Assembly: GCF_963583255.1 (NCBI RefSeq)
Contig: NC_084809.1
Span: forward strand, 1,431,001-1,495,000
Direction of reading: 5' to 3'
Length of the DNA: 64,000 nt
Source: Pyrus communis
Lineage: Eukaryota > Streptophyta > Magnoliopsida > Rosales > Rosaceae
Shown: positions 11,878 through 22,900 of the stretch, one piece after another
Numbering within the stretch: the stretch's first letter is position 1
Layout: the number at the start of each line of letters is the position of its first letter
The notes under the pieces: model-generated
Databases searched by the model: none
What the model saw: the letters and a program-made list of their open reading frames with translations, nothing else
What the model was told of the DNA's origin: nothing
Program-made: the position numbers and the translations under genes

Positions 11878-13286
11878 AGTGAAGGGAATGAAAGATTTGA
11901 AGAGGTTTTCGACAGTTTGTATACGAAAATGGAAGGGGAAATAATGTTGTAAAACCTCTATGTGGTTTTTTTCTGTAGTTTGATGTACGTAGCTGGGTAC
12001 CTGTAGACTGGCAGTTCTTGCTTTTGTGTGCAAAGTCTCTGTCTCTGTCTCTCTCTCTGATTTCCGGTACTCATCTATCACAACAACGGATCAACCGATT
12101 TCCGAGCTAAACGAATTTCACACTATATAAATGAAGAGAATCAATAACTCCTCTAAAATCACAATTAAAGGGCTACTCTAAGTCAACAAGTTTTCGTTAT
12201 GCAACGGTCGGGAACATCTCTTTGCAAAGACGTGGTTTAAAGGTGGTTTTTATGACACGAATACGTGACCTTACGCTCACAAAGGAACAACAAATTCGTG
12301 ATCTTACGGTCACAAAGAAACAACAGAAACTACTCTATTTCGAGGAGCAACAGTAAGGTCTTTCTACTCTCTTTCGAGGAGCAAAAGGAAGGTCGCAAAG
12401 AAGGGAATCCTCTTCCTATCATTTTCACGTAATCCTTTTCATTAAACAATTCGGACAAATTTGATTCAACGATTAAAATTATTATAATTTTTAAAATTGA
12501 CAAATTTGATTCAACGATTAAAATTATTATAATTTTTAAAATGGTAATTTTTAAAATGGGTTCGTGTTTTTAAGCGTTTGATCAAATTTCAAGGATATGG
12601 ATCGGATCCTTTCCACTTAATATTTCTCATCAAACAATCCAGACAAATTTGATCTAACGATTAAAATTATTATAATTTTTAAAATGAATCCGTATTTTTA
12701 ACCGTTGGATTAAATTTTAAGGATCTAAATTATTTGATGAAGAGGATTATGCGGAAGGGATCCGATGAATTATTTGATGAAGATGATTAAGTGGAAGGGA
12801 TCCGAAGAAGTTCCCTTTCCGCAAAGAAGCAACAGAAACTACTCTCTTTCGGGGAACATGTACGTGGTCGCTTGGGTTGGTTTGAAGACTCGAATTTCTC
12901 TAAGCAATAGAAATAACTCTTTTCGGTCTTTTCGGTCACAAAAGTGACCTTTACTTTCACGATTTGAATCCGTGACTTTTCACAAGAAGCAACATAAATC
13001 CATGACTTTTCGATCACAAGAAGCAACATAAACGACTCTATTCGGTCACAAGAGCAATCTTTTTGTTGGACCCGTGACTTTTCAGTCATAAGGAGCAATA
13101 TAAACGACTATTCGGTAGCAAGAGCAACCTTTTTGTTGCGCCAGGTGGAACCACAATTAAGAAGTTTTATTGGTAATGTACTAATGTCACATTAAAGTTT
13201 AAACTCAAAACAACATGCTAGACTATACTCTTATCCTACAAAACAATACAAAATTTGCTACGGTGATATGGCAAACCAAAGGGTTC
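11878..13286. other. Intergenic repeat field between oleosin and APRF1
   Basis: After the oleosin 3' UTR (to about 12060), 12230-13140 is made of diverged copies of a unit with GTGACCTTACGGTCACAAAG, AAGAAGCAACA and ACTACTCTCTTTCGAGGAGC words, i.e. a minisatellite-like array. It is split by a MITE at 12404-12819. No gene was seen; the apparent ORFs here are repeat-derived. Confidence 0.55.
12404..12819. mobile_element. Foldback MITE flanked by 10-bp direct repeats
   Basis: The ends are inverted (GGGAATCC... and the complement of ...GGATCCGAAGAAGTTCCC), and the interior contains inverted copies of ATCCTCTTC and AACGATTAAAATTATTATAA-type sequence. Perfect direct repeats CGCAAAGAAG flank it at 12394-12403 and 12820-12829. 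A 45-bp internal tandem duplication occupies 12454-12543. A relative lies in the NRT2.7 intron. The duplication length suggests a Mutator-like element. Confidence 0.65.
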
Positions 13287-16200
13287 TCACTGGGAAGGAT
13301 GCTCGGGATCGGCAGCACCAGCTTCGGTCTCCATGTGAGTAGGCTCGTTTGCTTCATTAGGTATCCAAAACGTGAGAACGCTTGATGCGGCGGCAAACAT
13401 GGCTCTGCGAGGAGCCCACTTCAAGCATGACGGAACTCCGATGTGACTGTCCCAGCATGCCACCTATGGAGAAATACCAATTGATAAGAGTCAATATTCG
13501 ACAACTTTATCTCACAAACTATTCGATTTAAACTGACTCCTCTCATATGGTTTCATCACGTATGGGGTTTTTGAGAAATTCAAGCAGCTAAAATACTGGC
13601 GGGCTTCGGGATAAATCGCGAAATGCTATGTAATTTGAAGGTACGTTTGGAACTTGGAAGTGCTTTTAAAATGACTAAAATCGCTTTTAGAGAAAATGTT
13701 TTTGGGTTCCACAAGCACTTAAAGTGCTTCTTGCAAGAAGTAGGACTTATGTGGTTTTTGTAGAAAGAACTTCAAGTGCTTGTCCATCACTTTCATTTCT
13801 GCTAAAGATTTAGTTCTAAAAAAATTTACACAAAAAGAGCCTTTAGCCATTTTAAAAGCTAAGTTCCAAAGGAGTTCTGAGATAATTGCGAAACGCTATG
13901 CAAGTCGATAACAACTAAAAGGGCTGAAAGGGTAGTAGTAGTACTGGTGATATTAGGACTCACTCAGATAAGCAATTGAAATGCTTAATGCTTTTAGTCT
14001 AACACCCCATAATTCTTTAGAGAAGAGAGGTGTGGGAGAGAGGCAGGGGGAAGCAATAGGGACAGTCTGACGGTCATATTCTATAAAACAGATAAGCTAA
14101 CAGTTCTCGTGAACTAGCATCTAAAACCTTCACCGTGAGCAAATTTATAAACAAATTGATACCTCGTTTCGGTTGTTGATGCTCCAGGCGTGCAAATTTC
14201 CATCTCCAGAGCCTATGACATGGAGTGAAAAGTTAACAATCGGGAATGGATAAGATGCCACATTGTAACCATCAGCGGAAAAATACTATACCTGACACCA
14301 CATACTGGCCATCTGGGGTAAAAGTTGCCTCGATAATTACATTCGGAGAGGGTTCCACGCTGTACCCACAACGCTGCACAGGGTAAAGTTTTGAACTGTT
14401 ATGCATATCATTATCATAAGACGCCTATGGGAAGTATAAGACAATCTAAATACAAAAGTGCACCTTCTCCCCTCCATATGCATCAAGAACATAGATATTG
14501 TTGTTTGTGGTTGTCAATAACATTGATTTGCCATCGTTGCTAAATTTGATATCACAAACTTCAGCAGTATCTCCACCAACTAAAAAGGTGTCAAATGGAC
14601 CCTAATTAGGAAAATTTTAGTTAAATTCATGATATGAAAAGTCATAATGGTGGCAATAGAAATTCAGTATTTCATAGGTTATAACCTTGTCATAGGAGCG
14701 TGAGTCAAACAATTTAATCGCACCCCCTTCCATTGCCACGGCAAAAACAAGACCTTGCTGGTCATAGGCAACTGTAGGTCTACCACGCATATGTAAAATT
14801 CCCTACAAGCATGAATTGCAAAGTTGTCTTAGAACTGCATCTCAAGTTATCTAGAGTACTTTTCCAAATTTAGCCTACATGTAATGTATTGAAACCAAAA
14901 ACCTACCTGGCAGGCATTTACACGGAGATCCCATATTCTGACGGTGTGGTCCAATGAACCAGACATGAAGCTATCATTCACCGGAGACATACAGAGGGAG
15001 ACAATCCTACAGAAGCAAGTAATATCATATGTAATGTATTTCCAAATTTACTTTTTGATGTCTCCCTTTGAATCGGTCATGTTCTGCAGTGATATTTAGT
15101 AAAATGTACGGATCCTACTGCCTTAAATAGACAATTAAAGACAAATAAGTACTTCTAAATGACAAACAGATGACAAGTATTCCAAATTAAACCTTATGCT
15201 TATTGTTAAAGTACTAAAGGTTCAAAAGATCCAAACCTCTCTTTATGTCCTTTGAAATAGCGAAGGCATCGATTATCATACATCGACAGATACCGCAGCG
15301 ATTCTGGTAGAGAAACAGATGGAATCATTAAGAAAGTAATGCCACAGAAATTAGGAGTTAAATAATGAATGAAAAGTTATAAAAAGTGACCTCCGGTGGT
15401 ATCCAGATTGTGTTTTGAAGAGCATATAACAGAACTTGGGTGATGGGTAAAGCATATACGATCTGCACCATGTTTCTTATGAAATGTAGTCTTTATCAAC
15501 CTGAAGTTCATGTTTAAAACTTAAATTTCAGATACAGGAAACAATTCGAAAGTAGACAAGCACTTAATTACTGGTTAATTGTCAGGAGGACACGCGAGCC
15601 CGAATAAGCAGAAAACATGCTCAATTGTTTAAGATCCCAATGAAGTATCGCAACAAGAAAACATGGCATAGAACAAGCTTAGATACCACATATCGTTGAT
15701 AACAGCAGTATAGCACAGCAAAGCAATTAACCAGTCATGCAGTCCAACATTCAACTCCAAACAAACGAGTACCTAAATCTTCAATTAACAACAATAGGAT
15801 CCAATTTAACAACATAAAACCGTCTTGAGCAAATATTCCAACTTACAACAAAAGCATCAATAGCTCAAATAAAGGCACACTGTATACTATGCAAACTTCA
15901 TCCCATGCTAAGGAGACTCTCAAAAGTCAGACTCTTCATGGACCCTCTACCACCTCACAGTTTAATGTCAATTCCCGTGCCAACATTATAGAATATTGTG
16001 CCAAAACTATGAGGCGGCAGGGAGTCCATGGAGAGTCTCCTTAGCATTTATACACACACACACACACACATATATGTATATATATGTACGCATTTGTACA
16101 TCTATAATCGATTTCTTGCGACATAAACATCTATTTGGTAAGAGTTAACTCACTTAGCAGTTGCAATGTCATAGAGTCGAACAGAATCATCCTCGCTAGC

Positions 16201-16598
16201 AGTAACTAGTAAATCGTCCCTTCGATGAAAATCAAGCGAATTTATCTTCCCACCCTGAAAATCGATACACACTTTCTGTCAAAACCTATACTTTTAGATT
16301 TTACTGAAAAAAAAAAAATTGAATTTAAAAAAAAAAAAAAAAAAAAAAAACATGATTTCTTCAACGTTTTCCTCTAATTAAAGATTAATCACAACATTAC
16401 ACCCTAATCTAAACCAAATCAGCAACTCCAAGTAATTTTTCTGGTTATGCAGAAAATTCAAGATTATGATAACTGATCGAAGAGCGAATTAAGCATGTAA
16501 AAAGGAGGGAAAGTGGAGCTTACGAAGTCCGAGAAAACGGCGCCAATGGCCATGCTGCGCACCGTTTCGTCGTCGAGCTCTGTCATCGACGTCTTCAT
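13287..16598 (-). CDS. APRF1: WDR82/Swd2-like WD40 protein (APRF1 type)
   Basis: Ten exons in phase encode 338 aa: 16524-16598, 16154-16254, 15391-15500, 15237-15303, 14907-15006, 14686-14802, 14464-14601, 14292-14373, 14163-14212, 13287-13463. WDR82/Swd2 is a subunit of COMPASS H3K4 methyltransferase and of the Pol II termination machinery; the Arabidopsis protein promotes flowering. Conserved blocks visible are [78 protein letters not shown] and [15 protein letters not shown]. Length fits the family (~330 aa). The ATG at 16598 follows an in-frame stop; a second Met at residue 5 is an alternative. It shares a short promoter with RST1. Confidence 0.95.
13641..13874. mobile_element. MITE in the last intron of APRF1
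   Basis: The left end, GTTTGGAACTTGGAAGTGC, pairs with the right end (complement CTTTGGAACTTAGC), and both lead into TTTTAAAATGRCTAAA. The interior holds AAGTGCTT palindromic words. Direct similarity between the flanks (CGAAATGCTATG and CGAAACGCTATG) suggests an insertion plus a local duplication. Related words recur at 53185-53475. Confidence 0.55.
15905..16050. mobile_element. Foldback MITE in APRF1 intron 2
   Basis: ATGCTAAGGAGACTCTC at 15905-15921 is exactly the reverse complement of GAGAGTCTCCTTAGCAT at its right end (about 16031-16047). The next ~40 bp inward also pair imperfectly (CATGGACCCTCTACCACCTC and GAGGCGGCAGGGAGTCCATG). A CA/TA microsatellite (16053-16090) follows it. No target-site duplication is clear. 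Confidence 0.6.
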
Positions 16599-16876
16599 CC
16601 TTGCGACTGCAGGCTATGGAGTCTCACTTGAGCCACTAAATTTACCGAGGGAAGACAGAAGGGAGAGACTTCGTTTGCACGTTGTCGGGTTTATAAACGG
16701 GTCAGGATATTTCAAACCCGAATCTTTATGTGGACCTGGACGTTATAAATGGGCCCTGATTTTTTGGGTTAAGCGAGTGTGCATTGGGCCCAAGCTCTGC
16801 GGGCCTAATCTCGTGCAGAGCAATGCGACGTCGTTTAACTTAAGGCTTTTCCTCCCTGAAACGGTTATTCCCCGCG

Positions 16877-16910
<34 letters not shown>

Positions 16911-16911
16911 A
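16599..16911. promoter_or_regulatory. Shared head-to-head promoter of APRF1 and RST1
   Basis: Only 313 bp separate the two start codons. TGGGCCC occurs at 16750-16756 and 16785-16791, and GGGCC again at 16801; these are site II/TCP-type elements common in bidirectional promoters of constitutive plant genes. A CT microsatellite (about 16878-16910) forms the RST1 5' leader just before its ATG. No TATA box is evident for either side. Bidirectional use is inferred from geometry. Confidence 0.6.
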
Positions 16912-19900
16912 ATGGACTGGTACACTCCACTGCTGGAGAAGACGCGGGTTCCCCAACCGTCACTCCAGAAATACGCCGTGATCTCAATCTTCTCGAAGCT
17001 CCGATCCGCCCCGAAATATGTAGACTCCGACTCCGAACCCGGAAGAGAAGCCATTTCGCAGTGCCTCCGCTCCACCTCCCCCGCCGTCGTGGACCAGTCG
17101 GTTCGCGAGCTATGCAGCCTCGTGACAGACTCCAAAATTGATATTTCCCGCGGGTTTCTTGAGCTCCAGTCCGCACTCGAAGGGTCCGCCCCGAAATTCG
17201 TCGACCTTTTCGTCAAAGGTTTGGGTTTTTTGGTTCGGTTAGGGTTTCAGAGGAGCAATGGCAAGCAGTCGTTTATTACAGCGGAGACTCATCCGTTTGT
17301 TAAGGTAAAAGGAAATCAATGGTTTTGGACCGTGTTTGTTTGAAAAGAAATGATTTTTCTTAGCTTTATATTTTGCGGAATGAATTTAGGAATCTAACGG
17401 TTTAGTGTAATTTGAATTCAATTCTGGTTTAATGGGAAAGTTGAGGCAACCAAACAGTCTTATTTTTTGAATGTTTTGATTGTCTTGAATTTTTTGAATT
17501 TTATAGAAATGCTGGTAAGTGGGTGATGGAGTTGGAATCTTGATGATGGTTTTGATGGTTGACAGGTTCTGTCCTGCCGATCAGATGCCGAGTCGGAACT
17601 TGTGCAGCAGGTTTTGCTGTTTGTGGCAAAGAATAAGCAGTTGGGAATGGTGGAAATATGTGACTTCTTAAGACCGTTTTTGAATTATTCAATCTTAAGG
17701 ATACCTTTTTCAGAGACTTCGGCGTTGTTTGCAAGGCATCTAATATCGTCAACGGCCTCTCTTTGTTGCTCAATTCCTCTTGAGGCACTGCCTGTCTTGA
17801 AAATGCTGACAGACTGTCTCGTACTTGTTCCACACAATAATTCAGAAGTAAGTATACTAGCTACGTGTATTATGGTATATATTGGTTTCTTCTGCTTTTA
17901 TTGGAGATTGGTGGAGGCGGTTGACTGTTTCCCCTTGGCTTGATGCTAATTAGGTTAATTCTTGAAAATTTTCAGGATTTTAGGAATTTCATATATTTTG
18001 TGGAATGTATGGTTGATGCATATACAGTGGTTCTGAGGAATTTGGCTGGAACTGGATCGGTATATTCTTAGCTTTTCCAATTGTGTGGTTTGATCATTCT
18101 TTTGTGTGTGTGCGTGTGTGTGTCTTGGTTGATCATTTCCTTTCTCTTTTCCTACATAGTTAAAGATTAACACCTTTTTTCCTGTTCTTGTTGGCAGCTG
18201 ATCGCTGAGGCTCATTACTGTGGTTTGGAACTGCTTGAGAAAATTCTTTTAATTTCTTCAGCTGGCCACATGCACTCTGGTTTGATTGAGCCCGTAGTTG
18301 AAATGTCCAAGAACTTATTGATTGCCCAGAAAGATATTGGGCTGCCTTATGTGCCTAAATTATCATCAACTATGCTTACGCTGTTTATTATCCTCATTCA
18401 GGCAGAGCTTGAGCATGAACAACTTTCTACATTGAAACTTCTCCACCTTCTCTTGAAGTGGAAGTATGGGGACGGTAAGCTTTAATTTTTTTTTCTTGAA
18501 ACTTTGATAGTCTCTACGTTTTTGCAGTTTTTTATAGGTCTTGGTGTCTCTAAGAATCTATTAGGAATTGCTAGCCAGCTTATCTTACTATCTCTGTCAT
18601 GTGGTACTGATTGAGCAAGAGCTGTATCCTTATATTTATGCTTTGCTTCTTGAATGACTTCACATTGACTAGTATCTCACTTTTATTTATATATTTATAT
18701 GTTTTGTAATAAAAAAAGAATGAAATCAGTGTTCATTTTGGTTTGTTGTGTTCTTAATTGGATTCCATTCCCATATTCAATGTTTTCTACTTTTTGCTTA
18801 TATGAATTTTACTCCCTCTTGTAGAAGATGTTGTTCACAGAACTTCATGTGCTCCGAGCGAGGAGCTTTTATTCATATTCCCTGTCATTAGCCTACTGTC
18901 CTCTCCTTCTAAATACATCAAAGGAGCAGCAACAGATGTGCTTGTCGTGTTACAAAAGCTCTTAGTAACAGTTATGATAGCACCAAAGGATAAACCAGCA
19001 GAAGAAGCAGGATATCCATCTCTTAGCACACCTGGATCTATTGTTTTTAGAATCTTACAGCGTCTATGGTTTCAGGTGTATTTTCCTTTTCTCTCTCATT
19101 ATTGGACTTCTTTTCTTTGTTGAAGTAAGGGGTTGTAAATTTCTTCCAAATCAAAGCATCCTTTAATGTTTATCTTATGGTCTTCATAACCCTTTTTAAA
19201 ATAAGAAAGAAAATACTTTTTGTCCACATCATATGTAGAATGAAATTATTATTAAAGTTCTAACAGAAAACTGCAACTCTTTTCAGGATCCTGCACTGTC
19301 GAGTGTCTTCTTAAGTTTTGCTTCTAGTGGTAGAACTGATGGCAAAGAGATTTATGATGTATCAAGATCTTGGACATCTCAATTACAAGAGTACACTTTA
19401 TGGATTGTTAACAGACGAAAGTCCTCCCTACCTCTCTCCCAGTCTCAAGAGAGATTCGTTACTGGTAAATACTTAGGGGGCACCTTCATTTCCCTGAATT
19501 TTATTTTGGGGGGGTTGGAACTTGGGACCTCTTCCAACTTTGGTGCATTTGTCTTAATAATTACTTTCCATTTGCATCATATTCACATTTTCCCCACTAT
19601 TTGTTCTTGTAGGAATGCCCTTGTTACTCTGTGCGGTTGCTGGTGTTTTAGTGATGCATCAGTTACTTGGGAGTACTGCTTTAGATTCGTTGACTGCCAT
19701 TGCTACTATGGATCCTAAAGTGGGACCTCAACTTTTGCTGGCTATCCTATTCTACAATAACATATTCACTAGAAAAGATATAAGTTGCTATGGTATGTTG
19801 GTGAGTTTTCATTTCGTATCCTGGATTCCTTATGTCTTATTAGAATAGGCACACATGCTTTTCTATGTGGCTCTCTTTTTCTCAAATTTTCCGTAATTAC

Positions 19901-22900
19901 TTTATTGAACTGGTGCTGCAGCCCAAACTTTTGACAATGCTTCCAGCACTTGCTTCACATTCTATGATGATTCCACTTGTTGTTCAGACTATCTTGCCAA
20001 TGCTTCAGAAGGATGCTAAACCGTATGTACTATGTACCGTTCTGGAGAAGTTTTCTTATTTATTAATAATTTTAATTTTGTTTGAAATCCTTCATTTGAT
20101 GTTCAGAACTTTGTATGCGACAGCCATTCGTTTACTTTGCCAGACTTGGGAGACCAATGACCGTGCCTTTGGGAGTTTGCAGGTGAGGTTTTTCTTTTTT
20201 ATTTCCCATTTTCTATCGTTGAGTTGTTCTCATGTTTTGCATTTTTCCTTCACAACATTAGGGAGTGTTGCTTCCAAAGGAGTTCGCTGAATTAAAGTCT
20301 GAGAGAGATACATGCATCAGTATGGCCGCATCAATACGTGATGTTTGCAGAAAAAATCCTGATAGGGGTGTGGACCTCATCCTGTCTGTTTCGGTATGTT
20401 TCTCTAAATGTTTTTTTTTTTTTTTTCCTCTCTCTCTCTCTCTCTCTATGCATTCAGTTCTAAGGTGTTTCCTGGTTGTCCTTGAATCTACAGGCTTGCA
20501 TTGAGAACAAAGATCCTATAATTCAAGCTCTTGGTTTTCAAAGTCTTGCCCACCTTTGTGAAGCTGACGTAATTGGTAATTCTGTTGTCTGTTAACTTGT
20601 TTATTTCTGTTGCTGAACTAATAAATTTGACTGATCCCTGCAAATTTATTTTCCTGGGCAAGACCGATTTAAAAGTTCTCGTGGCAGTAAGATTCACAAT
20701 TAAATTTAAGGGACTAGGAAGAGATATTAGCTAAAGTCCTGGGGCATTAGTGAAATTTACCCCATTTTAAACTATTTTTCTCTTGTTCAGATTTTTATAC
20801 AGCTTGGGACATCATCGCAAAGCACATTCTGGATTACCATGCACACTCAGTTCTTGCTCATAGGTAAGCATACGTATAGAGTGCTACTTTAGATTGTGTG
20901 TCTGCTTGACAATAGCATGAAGTACCTCCTTGTTGCTAGATCTACCTTTTTTTCCCCGTAAGGTTAAGGCGAGATGTTGAGTTCAACTCCTAGAGGGAGT
21001 CCCTCATGTTTTTCAATCTAGATGAAATGACTTGTACATACCTGAGTGTTGCTCATAGGTTATTGTTCTTTCAGTTCTGCTTTTTTATTTTTGCGGATAC
21101 AAGTTAAAGAGTCTTTCTATTATCTCTTGAAATGTAAATATACTTATAGCCCTTTAATTTCTGCTTGATGGCAGCGTTTGCCTTCTTCTAAGGTGGGGTG
21201 CAATGGATGCTGAAGCACATCCTGAAGTCTCAAAGAATGTCTTGCAAATCCTGTGGAGTGTTAGCTTGTCTGCTCACTCTGGTCTGGAGTCACAATGGGA
21301 AAAGGCAAGGGCCTCTTCCTTAGAGGCGTTAGCACAATATGAGGTAAGTTTTCTGAATGGATGCAACCTATATATTGACCTTGTCCCAGTTCTGATAACC
21401 AGGTTATCATAAATCTTGTGATTTCTTCACTTTGTTGGCAACTTATCTAATACCAGCATTTTTTTAAAATTTTATTTTTGGCATAGTCCTTACAGTTTTT
21501 TTCTTTATGTTATGAAATGTCATCCTAGATATCACATATTGAACAAAACATTCAAGATTTCAAGAACAGGAGTATGGAGCTGCTTTTCTCTGAAGCAAAT
21601 ATTACTGTGCTCAAGGCCTTGGAAGAACTTCAAGTCAAGATCATAACTTACGAGCACCTGTAAGCAATACATTTTCTCTAATCCTACCATTATCCAAGTT
21701 CTTTGTTTAATCCATCACTTCCGTTTAAGTGCTGAGAATCTTTTTTTATATTCTTTAGTACAAGGCGAAGATTAGTTAAGGAGAAAAGAGTTTTAGGAAG
21801 TAAGATCGAGAAGCTACTGGATGTGTTTCCACAGGTGATCTTTTCTTCAGGTATCAAGAGATCGGTTTCTTATATGTGTTTTTGTAAAGAGAAGTTGGTG
21901 GACATATACAGACAATTTGCACGCACGAGTCCTGGTTACCTTTTTTTTTTTTTTTTTATTGTTCGGTAAAGAGAAGGTCAAATTTACTTTAATCCATAGT
22001 TTTTTTTGGATAAGTTTTGGATGGGAGGTTGTGTTAGAAGAAAATACAACATGATTACTTGTGTTCATTAAATCCATGTCATTAACTTATTTATTGTTGA
22101 TTGTGATTTATCAAACTTAATTATTTTGATGTGCTCTTGTTATTTTTGACTTGCATAGCATATTTCAATCCTTCTCTTTAGTCTGAGCATATGACAGTAC
22201 ATTTGTTGCAGGAAAAAAAAGTGACGCTAGAGAGCTACCTGGTGCAGCCCTGCTATGTCTTTCCTTTACTCCTAAAGATGTAGACACCGTAGGGACATCA
22301 AGGGTAAGATATTATCGTCCATATACAATTATCACCCATATTCTTCTCTTTACTGTACTTCAAATCTCCATTATTAATGTGTGTACAGGGATTCCGAGAT
22401 ACACATGCTGGATATGAGGAGGCATTGGTGAAACTAGCTTCATCCATTCAGCTTTCAAGAAATATTTTTGTTGCCCTTATTTCACTGCAATCTTGGAAGT
22501 CCTTTGTGCGGCGTTGGTTGAGGGCAGACATCTCATCCTTTGACACTAAAGTCTCCGCTGTTGTCTTGGATAAAACTGCTAAAGCTGCTAGTGACATTCT
22601 GAAGGTTCACTGTCTTGTTTTGCTTTATGTTCACAGCATTTACTCCCTAGTTATTTGAGCCCGTGTTGAATTTTCTTTCTTTTTTGCTTTATCTAATGTT
22701 CAGAGTATGATAAAAGCAGCAGAAGAGGCTATTCCTAGATCTGCTGAAAACATTGCACTGGCTGTTGGGGCACTTTGTGCGGTAAGAGCAGGTCTCTTGT
22801 GCTTGAATTTTATAGTTATTATGCCTCTTTACTATGTCTCAATGCTTTGCTCGGCCTTAAGTTTTGCCTATGTTTGATGTTTGTTAGGTCTTGCCTCCAT

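Noticed and set aside
12765..13098. 60-aa and 103-aa ORFs downstream of oleosin
   Set aside because: They are made of the minisatellite words and repeat the same peptides; no gene features.
16743..17216. 157-aa and 103-aa minus ORFs over the RST1 start
   Set aside because: They are antisense to RST1 exon 1 and the CT-repeat leader; Arg-Glu repeats come from the microsatellite.
21834..21835. GT donor after CCACAG in RST1 exon 15
   Set aside because: Using it puts the next exon in a frame with a stop; the donor after 21850 keeps the family sequence.
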